DNA of 64,000 bases, from positions 1 through 64,000 of the forward strand of contig JAIXSR010000147.1 in assembly GCA_027484605.1 (NCBI GenBank). The letters run 5' to 3'. The DNA comes from Hyphomicrobiales bacterium. GTDB lineage: Bacteria; Pseudomonadota; Alphaproteobacteria; Rhizobiales; Beijerinckiaceae. The notes under the pieces are model-generated. The model was not told where the DNA came from. It saw only the letters and a list, made by a program, of their open reading frames with translations, and made no database searches. Every line of letters starts with the position of its first letter. Positions within the stretch are counted from its first letter, which is position 1. Of the stretch, positions 8,189-16,215 are shown one piece after another. A program made the translations under genes and the position numbers.

Positions 8189-9222
8189 AACCGATACTCC
8201 GTCACCTGCCGGTAAAGCTCGCCGGGTCTGAGCACCGTGCCCGGCAGATGCGGCAGGTTGGGGCTGTCCGGCGCGTGCTGCGGCTCGAGGCAGATCCCGG
8301 CACTGGCGCCATACCTTGCCCCGTCCAGCCCGGGGACCGGCACATTCACCTTGAACCCGTCATAGACCTGCAGGCAGGGCTCCGAAGTCCAGACCTCCAT
8401 GGCGAGGCCGGATGTTGCGCTGGCGAGGGTCGCGGCATGGGCGATCTCGAGGCCTGAGGCATCCCTCGCGCGCCGCTCGCGCCGAAGCACGAAATTGTGG
8501 TCGTACCAGAAGCGTGCGCCGTCCGGGCCCGCCAGACGGATCGGCCGCGGCGTGCGGAAATCGAACGGTGTGCCGGAAACCGGCGCCAGCGAGCCATCGG
8601 GGATCAGGTCGGCATCGACCGGTGTCATCACATTGGCCCGCACGGCGAGGCTGTGATCCAGGATATCAGCCCCGCCATCGAGGTTGAAATAGCTGTGATG
8701 GCAGAGATTGAGGATGGTCGGCCTGTCGGTGAAGGCCGAGAGTTCCACCCGCAGGGCATTGCCCTCGGTGAGCGTGTAGCGGCAGGTGACCTGCAAGGTG
8801 CCGGGATAGCCGGCCTCGCCATCGGGCGAGACAAGGCCGAGCGTGCAACTCCCGGTATCGGCATGGAGCAGGGTCCAGGGCTGCTTGCCGAAGCCCTGCC
8901 CGCCGCCATGGAGCGAATGCTTCCCCTCCTGGTTGAGCGGCAGCTGGTAGGCGACGCCGTCCAGCGTGAACTGCCCCCGTGCGATCCGGTTCGCATAGCG
9001 CCCGGCAATCGCGCCGAAATGCGGCGAATGGGCGATGTAATCCTCGAGCGTGTTGAGGCCGAGAACGGCGCGCTGCATCTTGCCGGCATGCGGAACCACA
9101 AGATCCCGCAGGACGGCGCCCCAGCTCAGCACCTTCGCTTCGGCGCCGGCCCCGTTCCTGAGCGTGATCTCCTGCACCGTCCGGTGCCCGATCTGCCCGA
9201 AAGGCAAAACATCCTGGCTCAT
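8185..9222 (-). CDS. aldose 1-epimerase (galactose mutarotase family)
   Basis: This is a 345-residue enzyme interconverting alpha and beta anomers of aldoses. Family landmarks are GRYANRIARGQF, the catalytic-His region NLCHHSYFNL, and the catalytic-Glu region GICLEPQHAPDS near the C-terminus. It has no signal peptide, so it is cytoplasmic. It is tail-to-tail with the transporter operon and supports the view that the imported ligand is a reducing sugar or releases one. A partial FNR-type box lies 73 bp upstream. Confidence 0.92.
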   Translation of the reverse strand: MSQDVLPFGQIGHRTVQEITLRNGAGAEAKVLSWGAVLRDLVVPHAGKMQRAVLGLNTLEDYIAHSPHFGAIAGRYANRIARGQFTLDGVAYQLPLNQEGKHSLHGGGQGFGKQPWTLLHADTGSCTLGLVSPDGEAGYPGTLQVTCRYTLTEGNALRVELSAFTDRPTILNLCHHSYFNLDGGADILDHSLAVRANVMTPVDADLIPDGSLAPVSGTPFDFRTPRPIRLAGPDGARFWYDHNFVLRRERRARDASGLEIAHAATLASATSGLAMEVWTSEPCLQVYDGFKVNVPVPGLDGARYGASAGICLEPQHAPDSPNLPHLPGTVLRPGELYRQVTEYRF

Positions 9223-9294
9223 CCTGTCCTCCCGGCTGCGATGATGTCACGTCGCGGCGCCGGCCCGCAACCCGATCCACGGGCATCTTTCCCT

Positions 9295-9308
9295 TTGATC
9301 CAGATCAT
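9295..9308. promoter_or_regulatory. FNR-type box (TTGATCCAGATCAT), target unclear
   Basis: It matches TTGAT-N4-ATCAA at 9 of 10 fixed positions. It lies in the 211-bp gap between the epimerase start and the fnrL stop. For the epimerase it sits 73 bp from the start. On the + strand, a transcript from it would run antisense into the end of fnrL. Confidence 0.5.
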
Positions 9309-9433
9309 GGAGAGATTCGGCCCTGGCAAGCAGGGTAAGGGCGCTCGTGGACCCGAAGCAGGGAGGCGTCGGTATGAATCGGTTCAGACCACAGACGCCG
9401 GAAGCGGCGGATTTGCTTGCGGGAAAGCCGGCC

Positions 9434-10183
9434 TCAGCCAGCCAATGTCTGCTCGAGCCGCGCCTGGTCGAGAATGCGGATCCCGTCCGGAACGTCGAGG
9501 ATGACCTTCTCGCGCATCCACCGCGCGAGCGTGCGGCTGACGGTCTCGATTGTCAGGCCGAGATGATCGGCAATGTCCTGTCGCCCCATGGGCAGGGCGA
9601 GCGTGGCGGACGCGCCCGTGAGGCGCGCCATGCGCTCCCGCCAGCGCAGGATGAAGGCCGCGACCCGTTCTTCGGCGCGCCGGCGGCCGAGCACCACCAT
9701 ATGCTCCTGCGCGAGGCCAAGCTCATGCGAGGCGGAATCATGCAGGCGGCCCATCAGGCCATGCTTTTCGCGTGCGAGCCGCGCGAAGGCCGGGCGGTCG
9801 AACCGGCACAGGTTCACATGGGTGAGGCTGTCGGCCGAAAAGCCGAAATGATCGTCCATGGCCAGGCCGATGAAATCACCGGGAATGGCGAAGCCGATCA
9901 CCTGGCGGCGGCCATCGGCCAGGTCCCGCTGCAGGCGCAGCGTGCCGGACGTGACCGTATAGACCGACGCTGCGGCATCGCCGGCATGGAAAAGGGCCGT
10001 CTTGGGCGGCAGCGTGATATGCTGGGTGATGCGTTCGAGTTCGTTGATCTCGTCGCGGTCAAGTGCAGCACAAACGGCATACAGCTTGACCCGGCATTCC
10101 GCACAGACCGATGCGCATTGCCCGCCGCCGCAGGGCGTCAGGCTCGCAAGGGGCCCGGGACTGGTGGGCAGATGGGCTTCCAT
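9434..10183 (-). CDS. fnrL: FnrL-type oxygen-sensing CRP/FNR-family regulator
   Basis: This is a 249-residue regulator. Cysteines at residues 18, 23, 27 and 30 plus a further one at 38 supply the ligands for an oxygen-labile [4Fe-4S] cluster. A cyclic-nucleotide-like beta barrel follows, then a C-terminal winged helix with recognition segment GLTIETVSRTLARW. FNR proteins dimerise and bind TTGAT-N4-ATCAA when oxygen is low. The start at 10183 is chosen for its GAGGAG ribosome site and because upstream residues do not resemble the family. It is divergent from the cbb3 oxidase locus, the same company fnrL keeps in Rhodobacter, and FNR boxes precede ccoN, fpr and bchE here. Confidence 0.92.
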   Translation of the reverse strand: MEAHLPTSPGPLASLTPCGGGQCASVCAECRVKLYAVCAALDRDEINELERITQHITLPPKTALFHAGDAAASVYTVTSGTLRLQRDLADGRRQVIGFAIPGDFIGLAMDDHFGFSADSLTHVNLCRFDRPAFARLAREKHGLMGRLHDSASHELGLAQEHMVVLGRRRAEERVAAFILRWRERMARLTGASATLALPMGRQDIADHLGLTIETVSRTLARWMREKVILDVPDGIRILDQARLEQTLAG

Positions 10184-10305
10184 CACGCTCCTCGATCCGG
10201 TCAGTTTCCGTCTCCCATCCTGTCTATTCACTGGGGCCTGCAACGTCAATGTGCAGGTGCTCAGCCATTCGTTGCGGTCGAAACCATCAGGGCGGGCGCA
10301 ACGGC

Positions 10306-10641
10306 ATGACCCATCTTCCCGCCTATTCCTGTCGCCGGCTGGGAACGCGGGAATTGCGCGACACATATTCGCTTGCGCTTATGCATAACCCCGGCCTTTC
10401 CCTCGCGGAATGGCGGAAGGCGGCACAGGCTTTGCTGGACAAGAAAGCCGGCGCGCGGCTCGTCGCGGTCTACAACCGGGGGAACTGCGCCATTGCCGTC
10501 GTGCGGCATTCCGCCGCGGGCATGGCCTTCGTGCTCCGTCCGCCGGCCCTTCTGGCCGACCCGGCCCGGATTCTCGATGCCGTCCGGATTTTCTTCGATT
10601 CCCCCCGCAAGCCCGCCGCATCGCTCGCCGCCCCGGCTTGA
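10306..10641 (+). CDS. small protein of unknown function upstream of ccoN
   Basis: I do not recognise this 111-residue product with confidence. It has a helical N-terminal half (LGTRELRDTYSLAL, LSLAEWRKAAQALL) and a strand-like middle (ARLVAVYNRGNCAIAVVRH), loosely like part of a GNAT acetyltransferase fold, but no acetyl-CoA motif is evident. The start at 10306 has only a weak ribosome site; ATG at 10381 is an alternative. Its stop codon overlaps the first bases of the FNR box of ccoN. It is divergent from fnrL, 122 bp away. It may be a degraded or small accessory gene. Confidence 0.45.
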   Translation: MTHLPAYSCRRLGTRELRDTYSLALMHNPGLSLAEWRKAAQALLDKKAGARLVAVYNRGNCAIAVVRHSAAGMAFVLRPPALLADPARILDAVRIFFDSPRKPAASLAAPA

Positions 10642-10651
10642 CAAGGATCAA
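10638..10651 (+). promoter_or_regulatory. FNR box upstream of ccoNOQP (TTGACAAGGATCAA)
   Basis: It matches TTGAT-N4-ATCAA at 9 of 10 positions. Its centre is about 68 bp before the ccoN start, so a class II site at -41.5 would give a start of transcription near 10686 and a leader of about 27 nt. FnrL control of cbb3 oxidase genes is well established in related bacteria. Confidence 0.8.
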
Positions 10652-10712
10652 TGCGGGCTCCGGGCAGCCATGGCATCCCGGGCCTTATTGTCGTTACTGG
10701 GGGTAATCCGTC

Positions 10713-12368
10713 ATGGCAGCCGCACAGCGTTTCTCGATGAAGGGGAACGAAACCATCGGAGCCGGCCTTTGTGCCATCTTCGGGGTCCTGTTCCTCATCA
10801 TCGCCGGTCTGACCGACCATTCTGCCTACGCCTTTCATATGGTCGTGATGGCCCTGGCCTGCGGGCTGGGCTTCTACGCCATCGTCAACTGGGCTGCACG
10901 CGGCGATGTGCGCCTCGAGCCGCTCGAGATCGACGGCCGGCCGAACTACAATGACGGGCCGATCCGTTTCGCGACGATCGCCGCCATGTTCTGGGGGATC
11001 GCCGGCTTCACGGTGGGGCTGGTCATCGCCCTCCAGCTGGCCTTCCCGGTCCTCAATTTCGACCTGCCCTGGACGAATTTCGGACGCCTCCGGCCCCTGC
11101 ATACCTCGGCGGTGATCTTCGCCTTCGGCGGCAACGTGCTGCTGGCCACCTCCTTCTACGTGGTCCAGCGCACCTGCCATGCCCGGCTGGCCGGGGTGCT
11201 CTCGCCCTGGTTCGTGGTGCTCGGCTACAACCTCTTCATCGTGATCGCCGGGACGGGCTATCTCCTCGGCATCACGCAGGGGAAGGAATATGCCGAGCCC
11301 GAATGGTATGCCGACCTCTTCCTCACGGTGGTCTGGGTCGTCTACCTGCTGGTCTTCCTCGCCACGCTCTGGCGCCGGAAGGAGCCGCACATCTATGTGG
11401 CGAACTGGTTCTATCTCGGGTTCATCGTCACCATCGCCGTGCTCCATCTCGGCAACAACGCGACGATCCCCGTCTCGCTGACCAGCCCGAAGAGCTACAT
11501 CCTCTGGTCCGGCATCCAGGATGCCATGTTCCAGTGGTGGTATGGCCATAACGCGGTCGGCTTCTTCCTGACCGCCGGCTTCCTGGCCATCATGTATTAT
11601 TTCATCCCGAAGCGGGCGGAACGGCCGGTCTATTCCTACCGGCTCTCCATCATCCATTTCTGGGCGCTGATCTTCCTCTATATCTGGGCCGGGCCGCATC
11701 ACCTGCACTACACGGCTTTGCCGGATTGGGCCCAGACCCTCGGCATGACCTTCTCGATCATGCTCTGGATGCCCTCCTGGGGTGGCATGATCAACGGCCT
11801 GATGACCCTGTCGGGTGCCTGGGACAAGCTCCGGACCGACCCGGTCCTGCGCATGATGGTCGTCTCGGTGGCCTTCTACGGGATGAGCACCTTCGAAGGT
11901 CCGCTCATGTCGATCAAGGCGGTCAACTCGCTCAGCCACTATACCGACTGGACCATCGGCCATGTGCATTCCGGTGCGCTGGGCTGGGTGGGCTATGTCT
12001 CCTTCGGCGCGATCTACTGCCTGGTGCCCTGGCTCTGGAAGAAGGAGCGGCTCTATTCGAACCGGCTGGTCGAATGGCACTTCTGGATCTCGACCATCGG
12101 CATCGTCTTCTACATCAGCGCGATGTGGGTCTCCGGCATCATGCAGGGCCTGATGTGGCGCGCCTATACCAGCCTCGGCTTCCTTGAATATTCCTTCGTG
12201 GAAACCGTCGCCGCGATGCACCCCTACTACGTGATCCGTGCGGCCGGGGGCGGGCTCTTCCTGCTCGGCGCCCTGCTGATGGTCTACAATCTCTGGATGA
12301 CGGTCCGCGTCGGCGCCCCCCGGGCGGAAGCGGTGACCGGCAACCTCCAGCAAGTCCCTGCGGAGTGA
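10713..12368 (+). CDS. ccoN: cbb3-type cytochrome c oxidase subunit I
   Basis: This is the catalytic subunit, 551 residues with about 12 membrane helices, reducing oxygen at a haem b3/CuB centre in the inner membrane. Conserved histidines are seen in [51 protein letters not shown] (CuB/b3 region) and [14 protein letters not shown]. Length and order match CcoN. A GGGGGTAA ribosome site precedes the start and an FNR box lies upstream. It is first in a run ccoNOQP-ccoGHIS-hemN on one strand with small gaps or overlaps, so probably one or two transcripts. Confidence 0.97.
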   Translation: MAAAQRFSMKGNETIGAGLCAIFGVLFLIIAGLTDHSAYAFHMVVMALACGLGFYAIVNWAARGDVRLEPLEIDGRPNYNDGPIRFATIAAMFWGIAGFTVGLVIALQLAFPVLNFDLPWTNFGRLRPLHTSAVIFAFGGNVLLATSFYVVQRTCHARLAGVLSPWFVVLGYNLFIVIAGTGYLLGITQGKEYAEPEWYADLFLTVVWVVYLLVFLATLWRRKEPHIYVANWFYLGFIVTIAVLHLGNNATIPVSLTSPKSYILWSGIQDAMFQWWYGHNAVGFFLTAGFLAIMYYFIPKRAERPVYSYRLSIIHFWALIFLYIWAGPHHLHYTALPDWAQTLGMTFSIMLWMPSWGGMINGLMTLSGAWDKLRTDPVLRMMVVSVAFYGMSTFEGPLMSIKAVNSLSHYTDWTIGHVHSGALGWVGYVSFGAIYCLVPWLWKKERLYSNRLVEWHFWISTIGIVFYISAMWVSGIMQGLMWRAYTSLGFLEYSFVETVAAMHPYYVIRAAGGGLFLLGALLMVYNLWMTVRVGAPRAEAVTGNLQQVPAE

Positions 12369-12371
12369 ATC

Positions 12372-13139
12372 ATGACGACTTCCCCTCACGCTCAAGCCGG
12401 CAAGCCCTCGCTCTGGGCGCGCCACAAGATCTTCGAGACCAACTCGATCCTGCTCATCCTGGGCATCCTGGTCATGGTCTCGATCGGCGGGCTCGTCGAG
12501 ATCGCGCCGCTCTTCTACCTGCGTTCGACGATCGAGAAGGTGGAGGGCATGCGGCCCTACACCCCGCTCGAGCTCGCCGGCCGCGCCATCTATGTCCGCG
12601 AGGGCTGCTACAATTGCCACAGCCAGATGATCCGTCCGCTGCGCGACGAGATCGAGCGCTACGGCCATTTCTCCCTCGCGGCGGAGAGCATGTATGACAA
12701 GCCGTTCCAATGGGGCTCGAAGCGGACCGGCCCGGATCTGGCCCGGGTCGGCGGCAAGTATTCCGATGCCTGGCAGCTCCAGCATCTGAACGCGCCGCGC
12801 AGCCTCGTGCCGCAATCGATCATGCCGGGCTATCCGTTCCTCGCGGCCACGGAACTCGACGTGAACCGGATCGCCCAGGAAATGCGGGTCAACCGCATGA
12901 GCGGCGTGCCCTACACGGACGAGATGATCGCCAATGCCGTGACGGATCTCCGCGCGCAGGTCGATCCGGATCATCCGCAGGCCGATGCCTTCCAGAAGCG
13001 CTACCCGAAGGCCGTCGCGCGCGACTTTGACGGCAACCCGCAGCGGATCACCGAGGCAGATGCGATGATCGCCTATCTGCAGATGCTCGGCACGCTGGTC
13101 GACTTCAAGCAGTACGACAACAAAGCCAACCTGCGCTGA
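12372..13139 (+). CDS. ccoO: cbb3-type cytochrome c oxidase subunit II (mono-haem)
   Basis: This is a 255-residue membrane-anchored c-type cytochrome. One N-terminal anchor helix ([20 protein letters not shown]) is followed by a haem c site CYNCH at residues 79-83 in the periplasmic domain, with a likely Met axial ligand further on (MPGYPF). It passes electrons from CcoP to CcoN. It begins 3 nt after the ccoN stop. Confidence 0.96.
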   Translation: MTTSPHAQAGKPSLWARHKIFETNSILLILGILVMVSIGGLVEIAPLFYLRSTIEKVEGMRPYTPLELAGRAIYVREGCYNCHSQMIRPLRDEIERYGHFSLAAESMYDKPFQWGSKRTGPDLARVGGKYSDAWQLQHLNAPRSLVPQSIMPGYPFLAATELDVNRIAQEMRVNRMSGVPYTDEMIANAVTDLRAQVDPDHPQADAFQKRYPKAVARDFDGNPQRITEADAMIAYLQMLGTLVDFKQYDNKANLR

Positions 13140-13149
13140 GGAGGACACG

Positions 13150-13305
13150 ATGGCCCAGATGTACCAACTCCTCGCCTCGATCGCCCAATCCGTCGGCGTT
13201 CTGTACTTCATGGGGATGTTCCTGGCGGTCGTCGCCTACGCCCTGTGGCCCCGCAACCGCGAGACCTTCGATCGCGCGGCCTCTGTTCCTCTGGACGATG
13301 AGTGA
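13150..13305 (+). CDS. ccoQ: cbb3-type cytochrome c oxidase small subunit IV
   Basis: This is a 51-codon gene between ccoO and ccoP. It encodes a single membrane helix (VGVLYFMGMFLAVVAYALWP) followed by a short charged tail, RNRETFDRAA, just like CcoQ. CcoQ stabilises the oxidase or its interaction with CcoP. A GAGGAC ribosome site precedes the ATG. It ends 3 nt before ccoP. Confidence 0.93.
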   Translation: MAQMYQLLASIAQSVGVLYFMGMFLAVVAYALWPRNRETFDRAASVPLDDE

Positions 13306-13308
13306 GCC

Positions 13309-14202
13309 ATGACCAACCCGACCCAAACAGCCCCTGAATCCGACATCGATGTCGTGACCGGCCGCTCGACGACCGGCCATAGCTGGGACGGCATCCGCGA
13401 GCTCAACACGCCCCTGCCCCGCTGGTGGCTCTGGACCTTCTACGCCACCATTCTCTGGGCGGTCGGCTACTGGCTGGTCTATCCGGCCTGGCCGCTCATC
13501 TCCAGCCACACGACCGGGCTCTTCGGCTATTCCAGCCGCGCGGCCGTGGCCCTGGAGGTGCAGGCGCTCGAGCAGCGCCGCGACCAGCAGGCGGCCGGCC
13601 TCAGGACCGCCAGCCTCGAGGAGATCAAGGCCAGCCCGGACCTGCTCCGCGTGGCGCTCGCCCGTGGCAAGGCATCCTTCGCCGAGAATTGCGTGGGCTG
13701 CCATGGCCAGGGCGGCACGGGGGCGCCGAGCTATCCGAACCTGACCGATGATGACTGGGTCTGGGGCGGCGCGCTCAAGGACATCCAGGCCACGATCCAG
13801 AACGGGATCCGCTGGACGCAGAATGCCGATACCCGGATGGGCGAGATGCTCGCCTTCGGCCGGTTGGGCATGCTGAAGAAGGAGGAAGTCGAGCAGGTGG
13901 TGGATTTCGTCCGTTCGCTCGCCAAACTCGAGCCCGCCAAAGGGGCCAACCTGCCCGCCGGCAAGACAGTTTATGATGCGAATTGCGCCGCCTGCCATGG
14001 CGAGGCGGGCAAGGGCAACCGCGAGGTCGGGGCACCCGACCTCACGGACGCGATCTGGCTCTACGGCTCCAGCCGCGAAGCCATGATCGAGTCGGTCCAT
14101 AATGGCCGCGCGGGCATCATGCCGGCCTGGGCGAGCCGCCTGGATCCCGTCACGATCAAGGCGCTCACGGTCTATGTCCACTCGCTTGGCGGTGGGCAAT
14201 GA
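13309..14202 (+). CDS. ccoP: cbb3-type cytochrome c oxidase subunit III (di-haem)
   Basis: This is a 297-residue di-haem cytochrome c. The N-terminal cytoplasmic part has the HSWDGIRELNTPLPRWW signature, followed by one membrane helix and two periplasmic cytochrome c domains with CVGCH (residues 128-132) and CAACH (226-230). It receives electrons from soluble or membrane cytochromes. Its stop overlaps the start of ccoG by 4 bp. Confidence 0.96.
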   Translation: MTNPTQTAPESDIDVVTGRSTTGHSWDGIRELNTPLPRWWLWTFYATILWAVGYWLVYPAWPLISSHTTGLFGYSSRAAVALEVQALEQRRDQQAAGLRTASLEEIKASPDLLRVALARGKASFAENCVGCHGQGGTGAPSYPNLTDDDWVWGGALKDIQATIQNGIRWTQNADTRMGEMLAFGRLGMLKKEEVEQVVDFVRSLAKLEPAKGANLPAGKTVYDANCAACHGEAGKGNREVGAPDLTDAIWLYGSSREAMIESVHNGRAGIMPAWASRLDPVTIKALTVYVHSLGGGQ

Positions 14203-15647
14203 CCGCACAAGACACGATCCCGGATGAGGATGGCCCTCTCTACGCCGCGGCGGAGAAGGTCTATCCCCAGCGCGTGAAGGGCCGGTTCCGCCGGATCAAA
14301 TGGGCCCTTCTCGCCTTCTGTCTGGGCATCTACTATTTCCTGCCCTTCGTGCGCTGGGATCGTGGCCCGGCGCTGCCGGATCAGGCCGTTCTGGTCGATT
14401 TCGAGCGGCGCCGCTTCTACTTCTTCTTCATCGAGCTCTGGCCGCAGGAGGTCTACTACCTCACCGGCCTGCTCATCCTGGCGGCGATCGCGCTCTTCCT
14501 GATGAACGCGATCGCCGGCCGGATCTGGTGCGGCTATCTCTGCCCGCAAACCGTCTGGACAGATCTTTTCTTCGCGGTCGAGCGCCTGATCGAGGGCGAC
14601 CGCCGCGACCGGATCAAGCTCGATGCCCAGGGTTGGACGGCGTCCAAGGTCGCCCTGAAGGGCATGAAGCATTTCGTCTGGCTGATGATCGCCTGGTGGA
14701 CCGGTGGCGCCTGGGTGCTCTATTTCTCCGACGCGCCCACCCTCGTGAAGGACCTCGCGACCTTTCAGGCGCCCTTTTCGGCCTATCTCTGGATCGGCAT
14801 CCTCACGGCCACCACCTATGTCTTTGCCGGCCACATGCGCGAGCAGGTCTGCCTCTATATGTGCCCCTGGCCACGGATCCAGGCGGCGTTGACCGATTCC
14901 GACGCGCTCAATGTCACCTACAGGTTCGACCGCGGCGAACCCCGCGCCTCCGTGAAGCAGGCCGCCCAGCTCAAGGCGGCCGGACAGCCGGCAGGCGATT
15001 GTGTCGAGTGCAAGCAATGCATCGCCGTCTGCCCGACCGGCATCGACATCCGCGATGGCACCCAGCTCGGCTGCATCCAGTGCGGCCTCTGCATCGATGC
15101 CTGCGACGACATCATGGGCAAGCTCGGCCGCCCGACCGGGCTGATCGGCTATGACACGCTGAAGGCGGTCGAGGCCCGCGCCTGCGGGACGTCGCCGCCC
15201 AGCCTCCGCATCATCCGGCCGCGAACCCTGCTTTACGCGGCGATCATCGCCTTTGTCGGCGGCGCCATGATGTACCAGCTCGCGACGCGCGCCTTCCTGA
15301 ACCTCGCCGTCGTGCATGAGCGGACCCCGCTCTTCACCACGCTGAAGGACGGCTCCATCCGCAACGCCTACACGCTCCGGATCGCCAACAAGCGCTCCGA
15401 GGAACGGCCCGTTGCCATCACCCTGGACGCGCCGATGGGCACGACCTGGGAAGTCGTCGGTGCCCAGCAGACGGCCGATTGGCGGCCGATCGTGGTCGTG
15501 CCGCCGGATTCGACGCTGGATGTGAAGCTGTTCGTCACCATGCCGCAGCCACAGGCCAAGGGCCCTTCGCAGATGATCCAGATCAAGGCGGCGGATCTCT
15601 CTTTCGGCGAGAATGCAATCGTGAAGGACAACTTCTTCGCGCCATGA
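14199..15647 (+). CDS. ccoG: cytochrome oxidase assembly iron-sulfur protein CcoG/RdxB
   Basis: This is a 482-residue membrane protein with several N-terminal helices, a cytoplasmic bacterial ferredoxin-like region and a C-terminal periplasmic immunoglobulin-like domain. Two [4Fe-4S] motifs are clear: CVECKQCIAVC beginning at residue 268 and CIQCGLCIDAC about 27 residues later. CcoG reduces copper for delivery to the oxidase CuB site. The order ccoNOQP-ccoGHIS is the classical arrangement (also called fixG or rdxB). Confidence 0.95.
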   Translation: MTAQDTIPDEDGPLYAAAEKVYPQRVKGRFRRIKWALLAFCLGIYYFLPFVRWDRGPALPDQAVLVDFERRRFYFFFIELWPQEVYYLTGLLILAAIALFLMNAIAGRIWCGYLCPQTVWTDLFFAVERLIEGDRRDRIKLDAQGWTASKVALKGMKHFVWLMIAWWTGGAWVLYFSDAPTLVKDLATFQAPFSAYLWIGILTATTYVFAGHMREQVCLYMCPWPRIQAALTDSDALNVTYRFDRGEPRASVKQAAQLKAAGQPAGDCVECKQCIAVCPTGIDIRDGTQLGCIQCGLCIDACDDIMGKLGRPTGLIGYDTLKAVEARACGTSPPSLRIIRPRTLLYAAIIAFVGGAMMYQLATRAFLNLAVVHERTPLFTTLKDGSIRNAYTLRIANKRSEERPVAITLDAPMGTTWEVVGAQQTADWRPIVVVPPDSTLDVKLFVTMPQPQAKGPSQMIQIKAADLSFGENAIVKDNFFAP

Positions 15648-15659
15648 CAGGGAGGCCGC

Positions 15660-16214
15660 ATGTGCTGCTGCGGTTGTATCGCGATGCCCGTTGAACTGCC
15701 CGACCCCGCTTCCGCCCCGGTCCGCGAGCCCTTCCGGCTGACGGGCCGCCATGTCCTCGTGATCTTCATCGCCTTCTTCGGCATCGTCGCCGGTGTGAAT
15801 GGCTACATGATGCGCCAGGCGCTGCAGACCATGCCGGGGCTTGATGCCCGCAACGGCTATGATGTCAGCCAGCGCTACAATGCCGAACTGGCCGCTGCCG
15901 CCGAGCAGGATCGCCGGGGCTGGAAGACCGAGATCCGCCTCGACCGGAAGGGGAATGCGCTCGACCTGGCACTCTCGCTCATCGACCGGGACCTCCGGCC
16001 CGTTTCGGGCCAGCGCGTCAAGGTGCGCTTTGCCCATCCGGCCAGCCGCCAGCTCGACCGCGAGACCACCCTGAGCGAGACCGGTCGCGGCCGCTATTCC
16101 GGCGCCCTGCCGGGCATGGCGGCGGGCCATTGGTCGCTGATCCTGACCATCGAGGATCCGGCGGACAACCAGCCGCTCTACACCTCGCGCAACCGCGTCG
16201 AGCTGGGATCCTGA
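15660..16214 (+). CDS. ccoH: cbb3 oxidase assembly protein FixH/CcoH
   Basis: This is a 184-residue membrane protein with one N-terminal helix (TGRHVLVIFIAFFGIVAGVN) and a periplasmic FixH domain. It is needed for stable assembly of cbb3 oxidase. The start at 15660 follows AGGGAGG at good distance; ATG at 15684 has no ribosome site. With the chosen start, the N-terminus reads MCCCGC, an unusual cysteine cluster on the side of the membrane opposite the FixH domain. Confidence 0.9.
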   Translation: MCCCGCIAMPVELPDPASAPVREPFRLTGRHVLVIFIAFFGIVAGVNGYMMRQALQTMPGLDARNGYDVSQRYNAELAAAAEQDRRGWKTEIRLDRKGNALDLALSLIDRDLRPVSGQRVKVRFAHPASRQLDRETTLSETGRGRYSGALPGMAAGHWSLILTIEDPADNQPLYTSRNRVELGS

Positions 16215-16215
16215 C

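Noticed and set aside
10470-13211. A 913-codon minus-strand frame opposite ccoN and ccoO
   Set aside because: The product is rich in His, Asp, Arg and Glu with no domain, as expected from the reverse of GC-rich membrane-protein genes.
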